The notes: generated by a model from the sequence alone, not told the origin. Shown: positions 20,901 through 32,400, counted from the first letter of the stretch. The stretch: 64,000 nt of DNA from Streptomyces sp. RKND-216 (GCF_004795255.1 NZ_SSBQ01000002.1:4308001-4372000); one strand, 5' to 3'. A program made the numbers and translations.

Positions 20901-23900
20901 CGGACCGGACGTCTGCCGCTGACCCCCAACGGCAAGCTGGACCGTGCGGCACTGCCCGACCCCGGCGTGCGCCCCTCCGCCCACCCGGCACCGCAGCGCG
21001 CGGCGACGGCCGGGGAACGACAACTGGCGGCGCTGTACGCGCAGGTGCTCGAGGTGGAGCGGGCCGGACCGGAGGACGGCTTCTTCGACCTCGGCGGCGA
21101 CAGCCTCCGCGCGACCCGCCTGGTCGCCCGCGTGCGTGCCGAGATGAACGCCGACATCGACGTGCGCGACGTGTTCGCCCACCCGACCGTCGCCGCACTC
21201 GCAGCCCGCTTGCGCCCCCGCCCGACCGCTCCGGCCGAGCAGCGGCCGGCGCCCGCCGCAGGCCCCCGGCCGCGCCGCGCCCCGCTGTCCCCCGCGCAGC
21301 GCCGTCTCTGGGCCCAGCAGTCGCTCACCGGCCCCGACCCGGCCTACAACATCCCGCTCGTGCTCCGCACATCGGGCCCGCTCGACGAGGCCGCGCTGCG
21401 CCGCGCGGTGCTCGACGTGGCCACCCGCCACGAACCGCTGCGCACCGTCGTCACCACCCGCGGCGACCACCCCGAGCAGCACGTGCTCGACCCCTCGACC
21501 GCGGCCCTGTGGCAGCCCGAGGCCGCCATCGGTCCCGAAGAGCTGGACGACGCGCTGGCAGCGGCCGCCCGCCACGCCTTCGACCTGGAGAAGGAACCGC
21601 CGCTGCGGGCCCAGCTGTTCGCCTGCGGCCCCCGGCGACACGCCCTGCTTCTGCTGCTCCACCACATCGCCTGCGACGCGGCCTCGCTCGAACCGCTGCT
21701 GACCGATCTGGCCACCGCCTATACCGCACGCCGCAGCGGCCGGCAGCCGGCCTGGCCTCCGCTGCCCGTGCACTACGGCGACCACACGCGGCGGCAACTC
21801 CCCCCACCGGAGCCCACCGCCGGCCTGGACCACTGGACCACCGCACTCGAGAACCTGCCGCGGCGGCTCCCGCTGCCCACCGACCGCGCCCCGTCCCCCG
21901 ACGGCGACGACGGAGCCGGCGACGGCGTGCCCTTCCAGGTGCCCGCCGGGGTGCACCAGCGCCTCGCCGACCTCGCCGCAGCCGGGGGAGCCAGCCTGTT
22001 CATGGTGGTCCATGCCGGTCTGGCCGCCCTGCTGACCCGCCTCGGCGCCGGCACGGACATCCCCGTGGGCACGGCCGTGGAGGGCCGCGGCGACGTCGGC
22101 ACCGACCGCCTTGTCGGATGTTTCGTCAACACCGTCGTCCTCCGCACGGACACCTCCGGAGCCGTCACCTTCCGCGAACTCCTCGCCCGCGTACGCGCGT
22201 CCGACCTCGCCGCCTTCGCCCACCAGGAGGTGCCCTTCGACCTGGTGGTGGACGCCGTCGACCCGGAACGCAGCGCGGCGGGACAGCCGCTCTTCCAGGT
22301 GATGCTCACCCTGACGCCTGCTCTGCCGGAGTACCTGTCCCTGCCCGGGCTGGACACCTCCGTGAGTGCCCTCGCCACCGGCACCGCCAAGTTCGACCTG
22401 TGCCTCAGCGTCCACGAACACCGCGACCCCGACGGGCGGTGCCGCGGGCTGGACGGCCGGCTGGAGTACCGCAGCGCCCTGTTCGACCGGGCCACGGCCG
22501 CGGCGATCAGCCGACGGCTGGGGCTGCTGCTGGACCAGGCGTCGGCCGATCCCGACGGGCCGGTCCACCGCCTCGACGTGCGGGACGCCGACGAGCGCCG
22601 CCTCCTGGCCGCGTGGGGCACCGGCGCGCCCCTGCCGGGCTCCGCCCGGTGCTCCGTTCCCGAGCGCTTCGCCGCACAGGTGCGCGCGACCCCGGACGCC
22701 GTCGCGGTGCGCGCCGCCGGCACGACCCTGACCTACCGGCAACTGGCGGCGTGCGCGGCGAGGTTCGCCCGGCGGCTGACGGCCTGCGGAGTGACGGCCG
22801 AGACGCCGGTGGCCGTCGACCTGGAACGTTCCACGGACCTGGTGGTCGCCCTGCTGGCCGTCCTCGGGGCCGGGGGAGCCTACGTGCCGCTCGACCCGCG
22901 GGCGCCCCGCGCCCGGCAGGAACGGGTCGTCGCCGAGTCGGCGGCCGCGCTGCTGGTCACCCGGGAGGGGCGCGACGGCGAAAGGGCGTGGCCGGGCGGG
23001 CCCCGCGTCGTCGCCGTGAGCGCCGCGACGGACCCGGCGCCCGCCGAAGCCGGGACCGCGACGGAGCCGGACCCGGCGCCCGTACCGGACCCCGCCGCGC
23101 TGGCCTACGTGATGTACACCTCCGGCTCGACGGGCACCCCGAAAGGCGTCGCCGTCACCCACGCCGACATCGTCGCCCTCGCCCTCGACGGCGCCGCACC
23201 GGACCGGACGCCGCGGCGTACCCTCCTGCACTCCCCGCACTCCTTCGACGCCGCCACCTTCGAACTCTGGGGACCGCTGCTGACCGGCGGCACCGTCGTG
23301 GTGGCTCCACCGGGCGACCTGGACGTGGAACGGCTGGAACGGGTCGTCACCGAGGAGAAGGTCACCACCCTGTGGCTGACGGCCGGACTCTTCCACCTGG
23401 TCGCACAGGAGAAGCCCGGCGCGCTGCGCACCCTCGAGGAGGTGTGGACCGGCGGCGACGTGGTCTCCCCGCCCGCGGTCCGCGCGGTGCGGCGGCACTG
23501 CCCGTCCACCCGCCTGGTCAACGGCTACGGCCCCACGGAGACCACCACGTTCGCCACCCGGCACACCCTCGCCGCCGGCGACGTGGAGCAGCCGCACGGC
23601 GGATCCGGGATTCCCGTCGGGCGCCCCCTGGACGGCACCCGGGTCCACGTGCTGGACGACACGCTGCGGCCCGTCCCCGCCGGTGTGGCGGGCGAACTGT
23701 ACGTGGCGGGCGCCGGGGTGGCCCGCGGCTACCTGCACCGGCCCGGCCTCACCGCGGAACGGTTCGTCGCCGACCCCTGCGGGCCGCCCGGGACGCGGAT
23801 GTACCGCACCGGCGACCTGGTCAAGTGGCTCCCGAGCGGGGTCCTGGCGTTCCTGGGCCGCGCCGACGACCAGGTGAAGCTGCGCGGGTTCCGCATCGAA

Positions 23901-26900
23901 CCGGACGAGGTGGCCGCCGCGCTGACCGGTCGCGGCGGGGCCGGTCAGGTGGCCGTCGTGGCCCGGGAGGACCGGCCGGGGGAGCGGCGCCTGGTCGCGT
24001 ACGTCGTCCCGGCCGAGGGAGAGGCGGTGGACTGGCCCGCCCTGCGGAGCCACGCCGAACAGGTGCTGCCCGACTACATGGTGCCCGCGGCGCACGTGAC
24101 GCTGGACCGGCTGCCGCTGACCCGCAACGGCAAGCTGGACCGGGCCGCGCTGCCCGCGCCCGACCCGGTCGCGCCCCAGCCCACCGGAACGGCCCCGGCC
24201 ACGGACCGCGAGAAGGTGCTCTGCGGCCTCGTCGCTGACCTGCTGCGCGTCCCCGCGCCGGGCGTCAACGACCGCTTCTTCGACCTCGGCGGCGACAGCA
24301 TCACCGCCATCCAGCTGGTCAGCAGGGCGCGCTCCGCAGGTCTGCGGTTCACCGTCCGGGACGTCTTCAAGCACCCCACCATGGCCGAACTCGCCACTGT
24401 CGCACGGCCCGTTGCGTCCGGGGGGCGGAACGCCCGCAGCGCGGACGGCGGGCCGGCGGCGCCCGCGCCCGAGGACGCCGGGCCGGTTCCGCTCACCCCC
24501 GTGATGAGCTGGTGGCGCGAACACGGCGGCGAGACCGTGCGGTTCAGCCAGTGCATGACGCTGAGGGCGCCCCGCGGGCTCGACCGCGACCGGCTCGTCT
24601 CCGCCCTCCAGGCGGTCATCGACCACCACCCGGCGCTGCGGCTGCGCTTCGACGCCCCCGAAGGGCCGGCGGAGCGGACCGCGCCGTGGAGCCTTCACAT
24701 CCAGCCGGCAGGCGCCGTACGGGCCGAGGACTGCGTCGCCCCGACGCTCACCACCGGTGCGGAGGACGGCGAACGGCCGCCTGCGGCCGTGCTCGCCCGG
24801 GCCACGCACGAGGTGCAGCAGGCGCTCGACCCGCGGGTCGGGCGCATGGTGGGGGCGGTGTACGTCGACGGCGGTCCGCACCGGCACGGGCGCGTCGTGC
24901 TCGCCGTCCACCACTTCGCCGTGGACGGAGTGTCGTGGCGCATCCTGTTGCCGGATCTGGCCGCGGCCGACGCCGCCCTCATCTCCGGGCGGCGCCCCGA
25001 ACCGCCCCCGGCCGGCACCTCACTCACCCGGTGGGCACGCCTGCTCGCCTCCCAGGGCGAGAACGGCTCGCGCGCAGGTGAGACGGCCCTGTGGACCGCC
25101 GCCCTCGCGGACGGGGCCGCGGAATGGGCCGACACCCCCGCGCACGGCGGCGGCGGTGTGGGCCGGCTGCGCGCACACCTGCCACCCGAGCGGACCCGCG
25201 CCCTGCTGACCGAGGTCGGTGCCGCCTTCCGCTGCGGTGTCGAACCGGTCCTCCTCACCGGCTTCGCCCTCGCCGTGGAGGAATGGCGCCGCCGCCGCGG
25301 ACTCGCCGAGGGGGACGTCCTCCTCGACCGCGAGTCCCACGGTCGTCCCGAGACGGACGGCGTCGACCTCTCCCGCACCGTCGGCTGGTTCACCAGCGTC
25401 CACCCGGTACGGCTGCCGCGGACGGGGTGCGCCTGGAGCGACGTGCTGGGCGCCGGGCCGGCCCTCGGCCGGGCGCTGAAGGAGGTGAAGGAGAGGCTGC
25501 TGGCCGTCCCCGAACGGGGAGTCGGCTACGGCGTGCTGCGCTATCTCGACCCGCGGACCGGGCCCCGGCTCGCCGGCCTGCCGACCCCGAAGCTCGGCTT
25601 CAACTACCTCGGCCGCTTCGCCGCGTCCGCCGAGGAGGACTGGTCGGTCACCGGCGACGCCCTCGGCCCCGGCGACGACACCCCCGCCGCCGACGACCCG
25701 CAGCCGGACGCGTCCGCGCTGCCCGGCGGCCACTGCCTCGACCTCAACGCGCTGACCGCCGACGGCCCCGACGGGCCGGTGCTCAGCGGGGAGTGGTCCT
25801 GGACGGCCGGACTGTTCCGGACGAGCGAGATCCGGGAGCTGGCGGAACTGTGGTTCGCCGCCCTGGACGGGCTCGTCGCCCTGGCCGCCACCCCGCACGC
25901 CGGCGGACTCACGCCCTCCGACCTGCCCCTCGTGCGGCTGCGGCAGCCGGAGATCGAGCGGCTGGAGGCGGCGTACCCGCAGGTGACCGACGTCCTGCCC
26001 CTGACGCCGCTCCAGGAAGGGCTGCTCTTCCACGCGCTGTTCGCACCGCAGAGCCCCGACGTCTACCAGGCCCAGTTCGTCGTCCGGCTCGGAGAGCGAC
26101 CCGATCCGGGCCGGCTGCGCGCCGCCTCGCGGGCACTCCTGGCACGCCACCCCCACCTCGGCGCGGCGTTCGTGTACGACGGCGCGAGCCGGCCGGTGCA
26201 GGTGCTGTCCGGCGACGTCGAACCGCCCTGGCGGGAGGTCGACCTCACCGGCGTGGCACCCGGCCGGCGGGAACGCGTCTTCGCCCGTCTGGCGCACGCC
26301 GACCTGCGCCGCCGCTTCCCCCTGGACCGGCCGCCGCTGCTCCGGTTCACCCTGTTCGCCTGCGGCACCGACGACCACCGGATCGTGCTGACCAACCACC
26401 ACCTGCTGCTGGACGGCTGGTCGATGCCGCTGCTGCTGCGCGAACTGTTCACCCTGTACGCCCACCGCGGCGACGCCGGAGCGCTGCCCCCGGTCACGCC
26501 CTACCGGTACCACCTGGCCGCCCTTGCGGAACTGGACCGGGACGCGGCGCGGGAGGCCTGGCGGGAGGAGCTGTCCGGCATCGCGGAGTCGGCCGGGCTG
26601 ACCTCCGGCGCGGCCGGCGTGGGGACGCTCCCGCCGCAGTCGATGCCCCTCGTCCTCGCCGATCCGCCGGCGGATCACCTGCGACGTGCGGCGTCCCGGG
26701 AGGGCCTCACCCTGGGGAACCTGCTGCTGGCCGCCTGGGCGATGGTGCTGGCCCGCCGCGCCGAGGCACGCGACGTGACCTTCGGCGTCACCGTCTCCGG
26801 TCGCCGACCCGAAGTGCCCGGCATGGACGCGATGATCGGGCTGTTCATCAACACGGTCCCGGTACGGGTGGCGCTCGATCCGGAGGAGACGCTCTCCGGT

Positions 26901-27335
26901 CTGCTCCAGCGCTTCCAGCGGGAGCAGACCCGCATGCTGCCCCATCACCATCTGGGGCTGAGTGACATCCAGCGGCTGGCGGGACGCGAGCTGTTCGACA
27001 CCCATGTGGTCTTCGAGAACTACCCCCTGGACGAGGCCGGGCTGCACGACGGTGCTCCGGGCCTCCGCGTCCAGGGGATCGAAGGGCGGGACGCCGCGCA
27101 CTACCCCCTCACGCTGGTCGCCTTCGCCGGCGAGGGCGGCCTGGCACTCCGGTTCGACCACCGTCCCGACGTCGTCCCCCGGGCCAGGGTCGAGACGCTG
27201 GCCGCCGACTTGGAGGACGTACTGCGGGCCGTCGCCACCGCGCCGGAGCGCGTGGTCCGCGACGTGCTGAGGGCGGTTCCCGTCGGCCCGGAGGACGCGG
27301 ACGTCCGCCACGTACCGGTCCCCCGGACGGGTTAG
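17928..27335 (+). CDS. Bimodular NRPS: C - A(Thr) - PCP - C - A(Val) - PCP - E - C
   Basis: About 3135 residues; the ATG overlaps the previous stop (ATGA) after CGAGGGA. Domain order: EntF-like C1 (about 15-440, HHLVLDG at 148); A1 (about 490-1000); PCP1 (S1059); C2 (about 1120-1550, HHIACDA at 1245, Gly replaced by Ala); A2 (about 1580-2075); PCP2 (S2124); E (about 2170-2640, HHFAVDG at 2328, GYGVLRYL); C3 (about 2680-3120, HHLLLDG at 2824). My reading of the A1 specificity residues is D-F-W-N-I-G-M-V-H, the classical threonine code. A2 reads D-A-F-W-W-G-G-T-F, one change from the valine code DAFWIGGTF, and is followed by E, giving D-Val. The protein ends in a C domain with no acceptor module, so its Thr-D-Val chain must pass to a module on another protein, most simply the A-PCP of the 10735 protein. 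Confidence 0.92.
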   Translation: MSVLPSPGAAGEGHPGVPLTTAQSGVWLGQALAPHSARYHVGIGVEVDGPLDAGTFRTAFQWTIAEAEGLRVRFAVPSDGEPRQHLGPLPGWDVPCVDVGDEPDPRRAAGAWMRADLARPFDLERGPLFRGALLKLSGTRSCWYLGAHHLVLDGFSSSLFARRLGEVYAALEAGQPPPSAGHLAPLTTLLEAEAAYRDSPAYTADRAYWLRRTADRPDAGDLRWSAPSGHGQGDAPGLALRRDAVLPAAAWREVRQRARRLDVRWPALVVAAAALHLRARTHADPGGGRHGADGHGEVTVGLPVTCRGGEAVRTAPGMLSNVVPLRLPAEAGLPVPDLVRATDAELSAALDHQRYRIEDLRRDLGLTGAGARRGPGGRRLFAMTVNVLPFDYGGTFAGRPMVMRNIAIGPVEDLSLTVHRDGPGGGLRVVLDADPVGFTGGEAAAEARRFAHLLRRLACAPDLPAEGIDPLTPGERRLFVPRPAPPPPAQPSPSPATLPQLVEQWAARTPEAPAVTAGRTVLSYRRLNDRANRLARSLLDRGAGPERTVAVRLPRSADLVTALLAVAKTGAAYLPLDPRWPAERLRTILHDARPVHTLTPDDLAVLDREPVPAGPAGPTDAVRPDPPAPAHPAYVIYTSGSTGRPKGVVVPHHAAVSLLRDAAASFRFGPEDVWTLFHSCAFDFSVWEMWGALAHGGRLVVVDHDDARSPRALLDLLARERVTVLNLTPSAFHALDRADAEDPGPERGLALRQVIFGGEPLHPERLRSWRRRHGDAAPAMTNMYGITETTVHATRLDLAPHHLAGRGSPMGTALPGLRLHLLDHRLRPVPPGTTGELYVAGTGVARGYLGRPGLTAARFVADPFGPPGTRLYRSGDLARWRADGGLEYAGRADAQVKVRGFRIEPGEVEAALADAPGVAQAAVAAKTGRTGEEARLVAYVVPRDRGEPGAVTEPGGVGEPGAVTEPGGWEARLRAHLRDRLPDHLVPTVFVRTGRLPLTPNGKLDRAALPDPGVRPSAHPAPQRAATAGERQLAALYAQVLEVERAGPEDGFFDLGGDSLRATRLVARVRAEMNADIDVRDVFAHPTVAALAARLRPRPTAPAEQRPAPAAGPRPRRAPLSPAQRRLWAQQSLTGPDPAYNIPLVLRTSGPLDEAALRRAVLDVATRHEPLRTVVTTRGDHPEQHVLDPSTAALWQPEAAIGPEELDDALAAAARHAFDLEKEPPLRAQLFACGPRRHALLLLLHHIACDAASLEPLLTDLATAYTARRSGRQPAWPPLPVHYGDHTRRQLPPPEPTAGLDHWTTALENLPRRLPLPTDRAPSPDGDDGAGDGVPFQVPAGVHQRLADLAAAGGASLFMVVHAGLAALLTRLGAGTDIPVGTAVEGRGDVGTDRLVGCFVNTVVLRTDTSGAVTFRELLARVRASDLAAFAHQEVPFDLVVDAVDPERSAAGQPLFQVMLTLTPALPEYLSLPGLDTSVSALATGTAKFDLCLSVHEHRDPDGRCRGLDGRLEYRSALFDRATAAAISRRLGLLLDQASADPDGPVHRLDVRDADERRLLAAWGTGAPLPGSARCSVPERFAAQVRATPDAVAVRAAGTTLTYRQLAACAARFARRLTACGVTAETPVAVDLERSTDLVVALLAVLGAGGAYVPLDPRAPRARQERVVAESAAALLVTREGRDGERAWPGGPRVVAVSAATDPAPAEAGTATEPDPAPVPDPAALAYVMYTSGSTGTPKGVAVTHADIVALALDGAAPDRTPRRTLLHSPHSFDAATFELWGPLLTGGTVVVAPPGDLDVERLERVVTEEKVTTLWLTAGLFHLVAQEKPGALRTLEEVWTGGDVVSPPAVRAVRRHCPSTRLVNGYGPTETTTFATRHTLAAGDVEQPHGGSGIPVGRPLDGTRVHVLDDTLRPVPAGVAGELYVAGAGVARGYLHRPGLTAERFVADPCGPPGTRMYRTGDLVKWLPSGVLAFLGRADDQVKLRGFRIEPDEVAAALTGRGGAGQVAVVAREDRPGERRLVAYVVPAEGEAVDWPALRSHAEQVLPDYMVPAAHVTLDRLPLTRNGKLDRAALPAPDPVAPQPTGTAPATDREKVLCGLVADLLRVPAPGVNDRFFDLGGDSITAIQLVSRARSAGLRFTVRDVFKHPTMAELATVARPVASGGRNARSADGGPAAPAPEDAGPVPLTPVMSWWREHGGETVRFSQCMTLRAPRGLDRDRLVSALQAVIDHHPALRLRFDAPEGPAERTAPWSLHIQPAGAVRAEDCVAPTLTTGAEDGERPPAAVLARATHEVQQALDPRVGRMVGAVYVDGGPHRHGRVVLAVHHFAVDGVSWRILLPDLAAADAALISGRRPEPPPAGTSLTRWARLLASQGENGSRAGETALWTAALADGAAEWADTPAHGGGGVGRLRAHLPPERTRALLTEVGAAFRCGVEPVLLTGFALAVEEWRRRRGLAEGDVLLDRESHGRPETDGVDLSRTVGWFTSVHPVRLPRTGCAWSDVLGAGPALGRALKEVKERLLAVPERGVGYGVLRYLDPRTGPRLAGLPTPKLGFNYLGRFAASAEEDWSVTGDALGPGDDTPAADDPQPDASALPGGHCLDLNALTADGPDGPVLSGEWSWTAGLFRTSEIRELAELWFAALDGLVALAATPHAGGLTPSDLPLVRLRQPEIERLEAAYPQVTDVLPLTPLQEGLLFHALFAPQSPDVYQAQFVVRLGERPDPGRLRAASRALLARHPHLGAAFVYDGASRPVQVLSGDVEPPWREVDLTGVAPGRRERVFARLAHADLRRRFPLDRPPLLRFTLFACGTDDHRIVLTNHHLLLDGWSMPLLLRELFTLYAHRGDAGALPPVTPYRYHLAALAELDRDAAREAWREELSGIAESAGLTSGAAGVGTLPPQSMPLVLADPPADHLRRAASREGLTLGNLLLAAWAMVLARRAEARDVTFGVTVSGRRPEVPGMDAMIGLFINTVPVRVALDPEETLSGLLQRFQREQTRMLPHHHLGLSDIQRLAGRELFDTHVVFENYPLDEAGLHDGAPGLRVQGIEGRDAAHYPLTLVAFAGEGGLALRFDHRPDVVPRARVETLAADLEDVLRAVATAPERVVRDVLRAVPVGPEDADVRHVPVPRTG
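20763..20831 (+). repeat. 36-bp tandem duplication (1.9 copies) inside NRPS adenylation domain
   Basis: A 36-bp unit at 20763-20798 is followed by 33 bp of a second copy at 20799-20831. It encodes [12 protein letters not shown] then [11 protein letters not shown] in a surface loop between A8 and A10 of the Thr-activating domain. The frame is kept, so it is a neutral loop expansion or a length-variable site. Confidence 0.92.
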
Positions 27336-27429
27336 GACCGGTGGCCGCTCCACGCGCCGCAGGGCGAGAGTGGCACGGGTGGAGCCGCTGCGCCGCGGCC
27401 CCCCACGCCGCCCTGGAGGGAGACGCCCT

Positions 27430-27507
27430 GTGCCCGGTCACCGCCCGCGGTACGGCCGACGGGCATCCGGCCGTGCCCCGACGTGGCGGGACGGCCGCGG
27501 CCCGTGA
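27430..27507 (+). CDS. Arg-rich 25-residue leader ORF upstream of the antiporter
   Basis: A GTG-initiated ORF of 25 codons plus TGA, preceded at 7 nt by the strongest ribosome site in this stretch, GGAGGGAG (27415-27422). It ends in GTGA, where the GTG at 27504 is the likely antiporter start, which has no ribosome site of its own. The peptide has 8 Arg in 25 residues and no similarity I recognise. I infer a translated leader that delivers ribosomes to the antiporter start by reinitiation; an attenuation role is possible. It could also be chance, since GC-rich DNA gives many open frames. Confidence 0.45.
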   Translation: MPGHRPRYGRRASGRAPTWRDGRGP

Positions 27508-28715
27508 CGCACCCGGGGACGCTGATCCTGATCATGGCCGTCGCCGTGCTGGCGCCGCTTCTCGCGCACGGCGTGGGACGGCGCGTGCCCGTGCCGCTGG
27601 TCATCTTCGAGATCGCCCTCGGCATCCTCGTCGGGCCGCAGGTGCTCGGCTGGGCGCGTACGGGCCAGGTCCTGGACACGCTGGCGGATCTCGGACTGGC
27701 GATGCTGATCTTCCTCGCCGGCTACGAGATCGACTTCACGGCCGTGCGCGGCGACACCCTGCGCCGCTCCACCTGCGCGTGGCTGATCTCCCTCGTCCTC
27801 GCCCTCGGGATCGCCCTGCTGATGAGCGGCGGCGAGACGTTCGAGAGCTTCGTCATCGGCACCGCGCTGACCAGCACGGCGCTCGGTACGGTCCTGCCGA
27901 TCCTCCGGGACCGGGGTCAGCTGCACGGCCGGTTCGGAACGGTGATGTCCGGCTTCGGCGCGGTGGGCGAGTTCGGACCCGTCATCGCCATCGCGCTCCT
28001 GCTCAGCGGGCGACGGCCGGCCGAGTCGGCCCTCCTGCTGGTCGCGTTCGGGGCGATCACGGCCGTCGCCGTGCTCTGGGCGCTGCGTCCGCGGCCCGCC
28101 TGGTTCGCCCGGCTGACGGAGGTCACCCTGCACGGCAGCGGCCAGTTCGCGGTCCGCTTCGTCATGCTTCTGCTGGCGTGCATGCTGGGCCTCGCCGAGG
28201 TCTTCGGCCTCGACGTGCTGCTGGGCGCCTTCGCCGCGGGCGTCCTGACCCGCCTCGTGATGCACGACGCCGCACCTGCGAGCAGCGCCGAGGTGCTCGG
28301 CAAGGTGGAGGCCATGGGGTTCGGCTTCCTCGTCCCGCTGTTCTACGTGGTGACCGGCATCGAGTTCGACCTCCAGGCGCTGTTCGACGACCTGGGCGCC
28401 CTGCTGCTGGTGCCGGTCTTCCTGGTGCTCTTCCTGCTGGTCCGCGGGGCGCCGGTGTACCTCCTCGCGCCGCGCGACTTCGGCTCGGCCGACCGGGGCG
28501 CCCTCGCGCTGTTCGCCTCGACCTGCCTGCCCCTCGTCGTGGCCCTCACGACCATCGGCACGGACCAGAAGGTCATCGGCACGCCGGAGGCGGCCGCGCT
28601 GGTGGGCGCGGCGATGCTCTCCGTGCTCCTGTTCCCCCTGTCGGCGACGGGGCTGCGGTCCGGGAGGAAAGCCCGCCCGGAGTCGCAGGCTCCCGGGGAG
28701 TCCGAGGCCTGGTGA
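27504..28715 (+). CDS. Cation/proton antiporter (CPA2, Kef/NapA-like)
   Basis: About 403 residues and very hydrophobic, with roughly 12 membrane segments from residue 5 to 390 and no soluble C-terminal TrkA domain. Family blocks include ALGILVGPQVLGW, LIFLAGYEIDF, FGLDVLLGAFAAGVL and YVVTGIEFDLQAL. I favour the GTG at 27504, overlapping the stop of the leader ORF at 27430; an in-frame GTG at 27483 and an ATG at 27534 are alternatives. CPA2 members exchange Na+ or K+ for protons at the plasma membrane. Placed 168 bp after the last NRPS gene and on the same strand, it could serve self-protection against an ion-active product or be a bystander; the sequence does not decide. A hairpin terminator follows the stop. 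Confidence 0.85.
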   Translation: MTHPGTLILIMAVAVLAPLLAHGVGRRVPVPLVIFEIALGILVGPQVLGWARTGQVLDTLADLGLAMLIFLAGYEIDFTAVRGDTLRRSTCAWLISLVLALGIALLMSGGETFESFVIGTALTSTALGTVLPILRDRGQLHGRFGTVMSGFGAVGEFGPVIAIALLLSGRRPAESALLLVAFGAITAVAVLWALRPRPAWFARLTEVTLHGSGQFAVRFVMLLLACMLGLAEVFGLDVLLGAFAAGVLTRLVMHDAAPASSAEVLGKVEAMGFGFLVPLFYVVTGIEFDLQALFDDLGALLLVPVFLVLFLLVRGAPVYLLAPRDFGSADRGALALFASTCLPLVVALTTIGTDQKVIGTPEAAALVGAAMLSVLLFPLSATGLRSGRKARPESQAPGESEAW

Positions 28716-28719
28716 CGCC

Positions 28720-28739
28720 CCCGGGGCGCACGCCCCGGG
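28720..28739. terminator. Hairpin between convergent antiporter and DUF1905 genes
   Basis: A 9-bp perfect G/C inverted repeat (CCCGGGGCG with its complement) lies 5 bp after the antiporter stop and 23 bp before the DUF1905 stop. It is placed to end both transcripts and has no T-tract, as is usual in Streptomyces. Confidence 0.65.
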
Positions 28740-28762
28740 CGGGTCACGCCGCGGTCGGGCGG

Positions 28763-29056
28763 TCAGCTCCCCAGGCGGACCGTCATCTCCACGGAGACCT
28801 CGTCCCCCGGCGCGAGGCCCTGCGGTGCGCGCACGGCCTTCTTGAGCGGCAGCAGATAGCCGCCGTCCTTGGGGAACAACGAGGTGGTGAAGCCGACGGT
28901 GCCGATCCGGGCCTCGACGGGGATGACGCCCCAGCCGTACGTGGCGGCGGCCGCGACTTCCTGGATGTCGGCGGACTGCTCCTCGGGCACCGGGACGAAG
29001 AAGAACGGCGCGGGTCCCCGCCATTCGACGACACGGCCGGCGAAGGAGACGTCCAT
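28763..29056 (-). CDS. DUF1905 domain protein
   Basis: A 97-residue soluble protein. The segments FFFVPVPEEQSADI, GWGVIPVEARIG and LFPKDGGYLLPLKKAVR are the conserved blocks of the DUF1905 family (small beta-barrel, function unknown). The ATG at 29056 on the minus strand is the only good start at family length; the upstream ribosome site is weak. It faces the antiporter and is divergent from the PKS operon. Nothing links it to either biosynthetic cluster. Confidence 0.85.
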   Translation of the reverse strand: MDVSFAGRVVEWRGPAPFFFVPVPEEQSADIQEVAAAATYGWGVIPVEARIGTVGFTTSLFPKDGGYLLPLKKAVRAPQGLAPGDEVSVEMTVRLGS

Positions 29057-29463
29057 GGTGGGTCCGTTCGTCGTGGCCGTGACCGGGTCCGTTCAGCGTA
29101 CTCCCGCGGCCCGACACACGGCAGGGACGGCGAGACGCACCCTCGCGCGCGGACGAACGATCTCGGGAAAGGTTGCTGTGACGTTGACCACAAAGTTACC
29201 CGCCGGTCGTCACTCTGTGATTCCATGCACATGACAATCCGTGCCGGACCTGTGCACTGACAACCAGTCAGAAGCGTGGCAGAAGAGTCCTAGTGGGGAC
29301 CCTGGTCTTTCCGGCCGTGCGCCTTCCTGGTTCGACCACCCGGGAAGGCGTGACGGAGGGTCAGTACCCACGAGTAGTCAGCCGGTCCGCACCGGGCTGC
29401 GCCTCGCCGGGGGAACTTCAGGCAAGCGTCAGTTTCGTCGATTCGTGTAGTACGGGAGCATTC
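29057..29463. other. 407-bp divergent intergenic region upstream of the PUFA-like PKS operon
   Basis: No gene is supported here. GC content is visibly lower around 29170-29290. It must carry the promoter of the PKS operon (start ATG 29464 with GGGAG at 29454-29458) and that of the DUF1905 gene. I see a TTGACC at about 29184, a short inverted repeat CTGAC-AACCA-GTCAG at 29257-29271 and a GGGAAC at 29411-29416, but none pairs with a convincing second element, so no promoter is called. Confidence 0.6.
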
Positions 29464-32400
29464 ATGCGGACGCATGAGTCAGGCACCTCCGTCGCGTCGT
29501 CGCGAGCGAGTGTGCTCATCGCCGTGAACCCAGTGCAGCGGCCCTCGCCGCGCCTCACCGCCGCCGCTGCCCGCGCGGGTGCCCTCGGCGTCCTCGAACT
29601 GCCCCTCGGCGGTGCGGACGCAGCCCACGAGGTGCTCGACCTCACGACCCGCTGGGCCCCCTCCCCGTTCGGGGTGCGGGTGCGCCCCGGCAGCACCGTG
29701 ACGGGCGACGACCTGCCCGGCCCCGCCGGGACGGTGCTGCTCGCCGACCCTGAACGCTCCCCGTCGGAGTTCGCCGGACGCCGGGTGCTCGTCGAGGTCG
29801 TCGACCGGGACGAGGCGCGACGGGCCGCAGCGGCGGGAGCCGACGGCCTGATCGTCCGCGGCGCCGAAGCCGGCGGCCGCGTCGGTGAGTTGAGCACCTT
29901 CGTGCTGCTCCAGCACGTCCTGGCCGACACCGAGCCGACGCTGCCCGTCTGGGCCTGGGGCGGCATCGGCCCGCACACGGCCGCCGCCGCCCTCGCGGGC
30001 GGCGCCGCAGGCGTCGTCCTCGACACCCAGCTCGCACTGCTCGACGACGCTGCGCTGCCGGCCGAGATCACCGACGCGGTGAGCAGGCGGGACGGCTCGG
30101 AGACCACCCTGCACCACGGGACGCGCGTCCTGCTCCGCCGTGGCCCCGGCACCCCGGAACTGCCGCGCGACCGGACGGAGTTCCTCTCCCGGGTGGGCGG
30201 CGACGACCTCCGGGAGCAGTTTCTGCCGGTCGGCCAGGACGTCTTCCTCGCCTCCGAGTTCGCCGCGCGCTGGTCCACCGTGGGCGAGGTCGCGCGGGGC
30301 ATGCGTGCGGCGCTCACCGCGGCGCTGGAGGACGACACACCGGCCGGAGCGCTGGGCACCGGCTCACCGGGGGCGCGAGCCCTCGGTACCGCGCTGCCCC
30401 TCGCCCAGGGCCCCATGACCCGCGTCAGCGACCAGGCGGAGTTCGCCGAGGCCGTGGCCGGCCAGGGCGCGCTGCCGTTCCTCGCGCTGGCCCTCTCCGG
30501 CCCGGAGCAGACCCGCACCCTGCTGGAACGCACCCGCGACGCGCTGGGCGACGCTCCCTGGGGCGTCGGCATCCTCGGATTCGCCGACGAGGAGATCCGC
30601 TCCGCCCAGCTGGAGATCGTGCGCGAACTGCGCCCGACCCACGCGATCATCGCCGGCGGCCGCCCCGCACAGGCCGCCGCACTGGAGGAGGAGGGCATCG
30701 CCGCGTTCCTCCACGTGCCGTCTCCCGGCCTGCTGCGCCAGTTCCTCGCCTCCGGCGCACGCCGGTTCATCTTCGAGGGAGCGGAGTGCGGCGGGCACGT
30801 CGGACCGCGGAACAGCTTCCCGCTCTGGGAGGCGCAGGTCGGCGTCCTGCTGGAGTACCTGGAGACCGCGCGCCCGGACGAGGCCGCCCGGCTGACCGTG
30901 CTGTTCGCCGGCGGCGTGCACGACGAGCGGTCCGCGGCGATGGTCGCGGCGCTCTCCGCACCGCTGACCCGCGCCGGCGTCGCCTGCGGGCTGCTGATGG
31001 GTACCGCCTACCTCTTCACCGAGGAGGCGGTGGCGGCCGGCGCGATCCGGCCGCTGTTCCAGCGGCAGATCCTCGCCGCGGAGCGCACCGACCTGCTCGA
31101 GACCGCGCCCGGGCACGCCACCCGCTGCGCCCACAGCGGCTTCACCGCCGATTTCGCCGGGCTCAAGGAGGAACTGAGCGCCGGGGGAGTCCCCGACCGG
31201 GAGGCGTGGGAACAGCTCGAACGGTTCAACGTCGGCAGGCTGCGGCTGGCCAGCAAGGGCATCGAGCGGGTCGGGGCCGAGCTGCGCCCCGTCGATGAGG
31301 ACCGGCAGGCCGGCGAAGGCATGTTCATGGCCGGCGAGGTCTGCGTGCTGCGCAGCGAGGTCACCACGGTCGCCGCGCTGCACGAGTGTGTCGGGGACGG
31401 CGCCGCCCGCTGGCTGCGCGACCGGGCCGCACGGCTGCGCGAGGAACTGGGCATCGCCCCGGCGGAGGACACCGCCCCCGAGCCGCTGCGGATCGCCGTC
31501 GTCGGCATGGCCGGGATGTTCCCCGGCGCCCCGGACACCGCCGCCTTCTGGGCCAACGTGCTGGCGGGCCGCGACTGCGTGACCGAGGTCCCCGGCGAGC
31601 GCTGGGACACCGACCTCTACTACGCGCCGGACGGCGACGGCGAGCAGACGCCGTCCCGGTGGGGTGGCTTCCTCCCGGAGATCCCCTTCGACCCGCTGCG
31701 GTTCGGCATCCCGCCGGCCTCCCTCACCAGCGTCGAGCCGGTGCAGCTCCTCGCACTGGAAGCGGCCCGCCGCGCCCTGGCGGACGCCGGCTACGAGGCG
31801 CCCATGGACCACGCACGCACCTCGGTGGTGTTCGGAGCCGAGGCCGGCAGCGACCTGTCCAACGCGAGCGTGCTGCGCACCGTGCTGCCCTCGTACGTCG
31901 GCACGCTCCCCGCCGAACTGGACGCCCAGCTGCCCCGGCTCACCGAGGACTCCTTCCCCGGCGTGCTGGCCAACGTCATCGCGGGCCGGATCGCCAACCG
32001 GCTCAACCTCGGCGGTGCCAACTACACCGTCGACGCCGCCTGCGCGTCCTCGCTCACGGCCGTCGACGTGGCGTGCAAGGAACTGATCACCGGCACCAGC
32101 GACATGGTGCTCTGCGGTGGCGCCGACCTTCACAACGGCATCAACGACTACCTGCTCTTCTCCTCGGTGCACGCCCTCTCCCCGTCCGGCCGCTCCGCCA
32201 CGTTCGACGGCGACGCGGACGGCATCGCCCTCGGCGAGGGCGTGGCCTGCGTGGTCCTCAAGCGGCTCTCCGACGCGGAACGCGACGGCGACCGGATCTA
32301 CGCCGTGATCGACGGTGTCGGCAGCGCCAGCGACGGCCGCGCCCTCGGGCTGACCGCGCCCCGTCCCGAAGGCCAGCGGGCCGCGCTCACCCGCGCCTAC

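Noticed and set aside
17601..24914. A 2437-codon open frame on the minus strand, and other long antisense frames
   Set aside because: Shadow of the NRPS genes caused by high GC at third positions; no domain or ribosome site.
27483..27503. Alternative GTG start of the antiporter
   Set aside because: No Shine-Dalgarno sequence; the GTG at 27504 is coupled to the stop of the leader ORF.
29257..29271. CTGAC-AACCA-GTCAG inverted repeat as an operator
   Set aside because: Only 5-bp arms, no second copy and no matching regulator nearby.
29411..29440. ECF sigma-like promoter (GGGAAC with CGTC)
   Set aside because: Spacing (about 19 bp) and the -10 half do not fit the known sigma-E or sigma-R patterns well enough.
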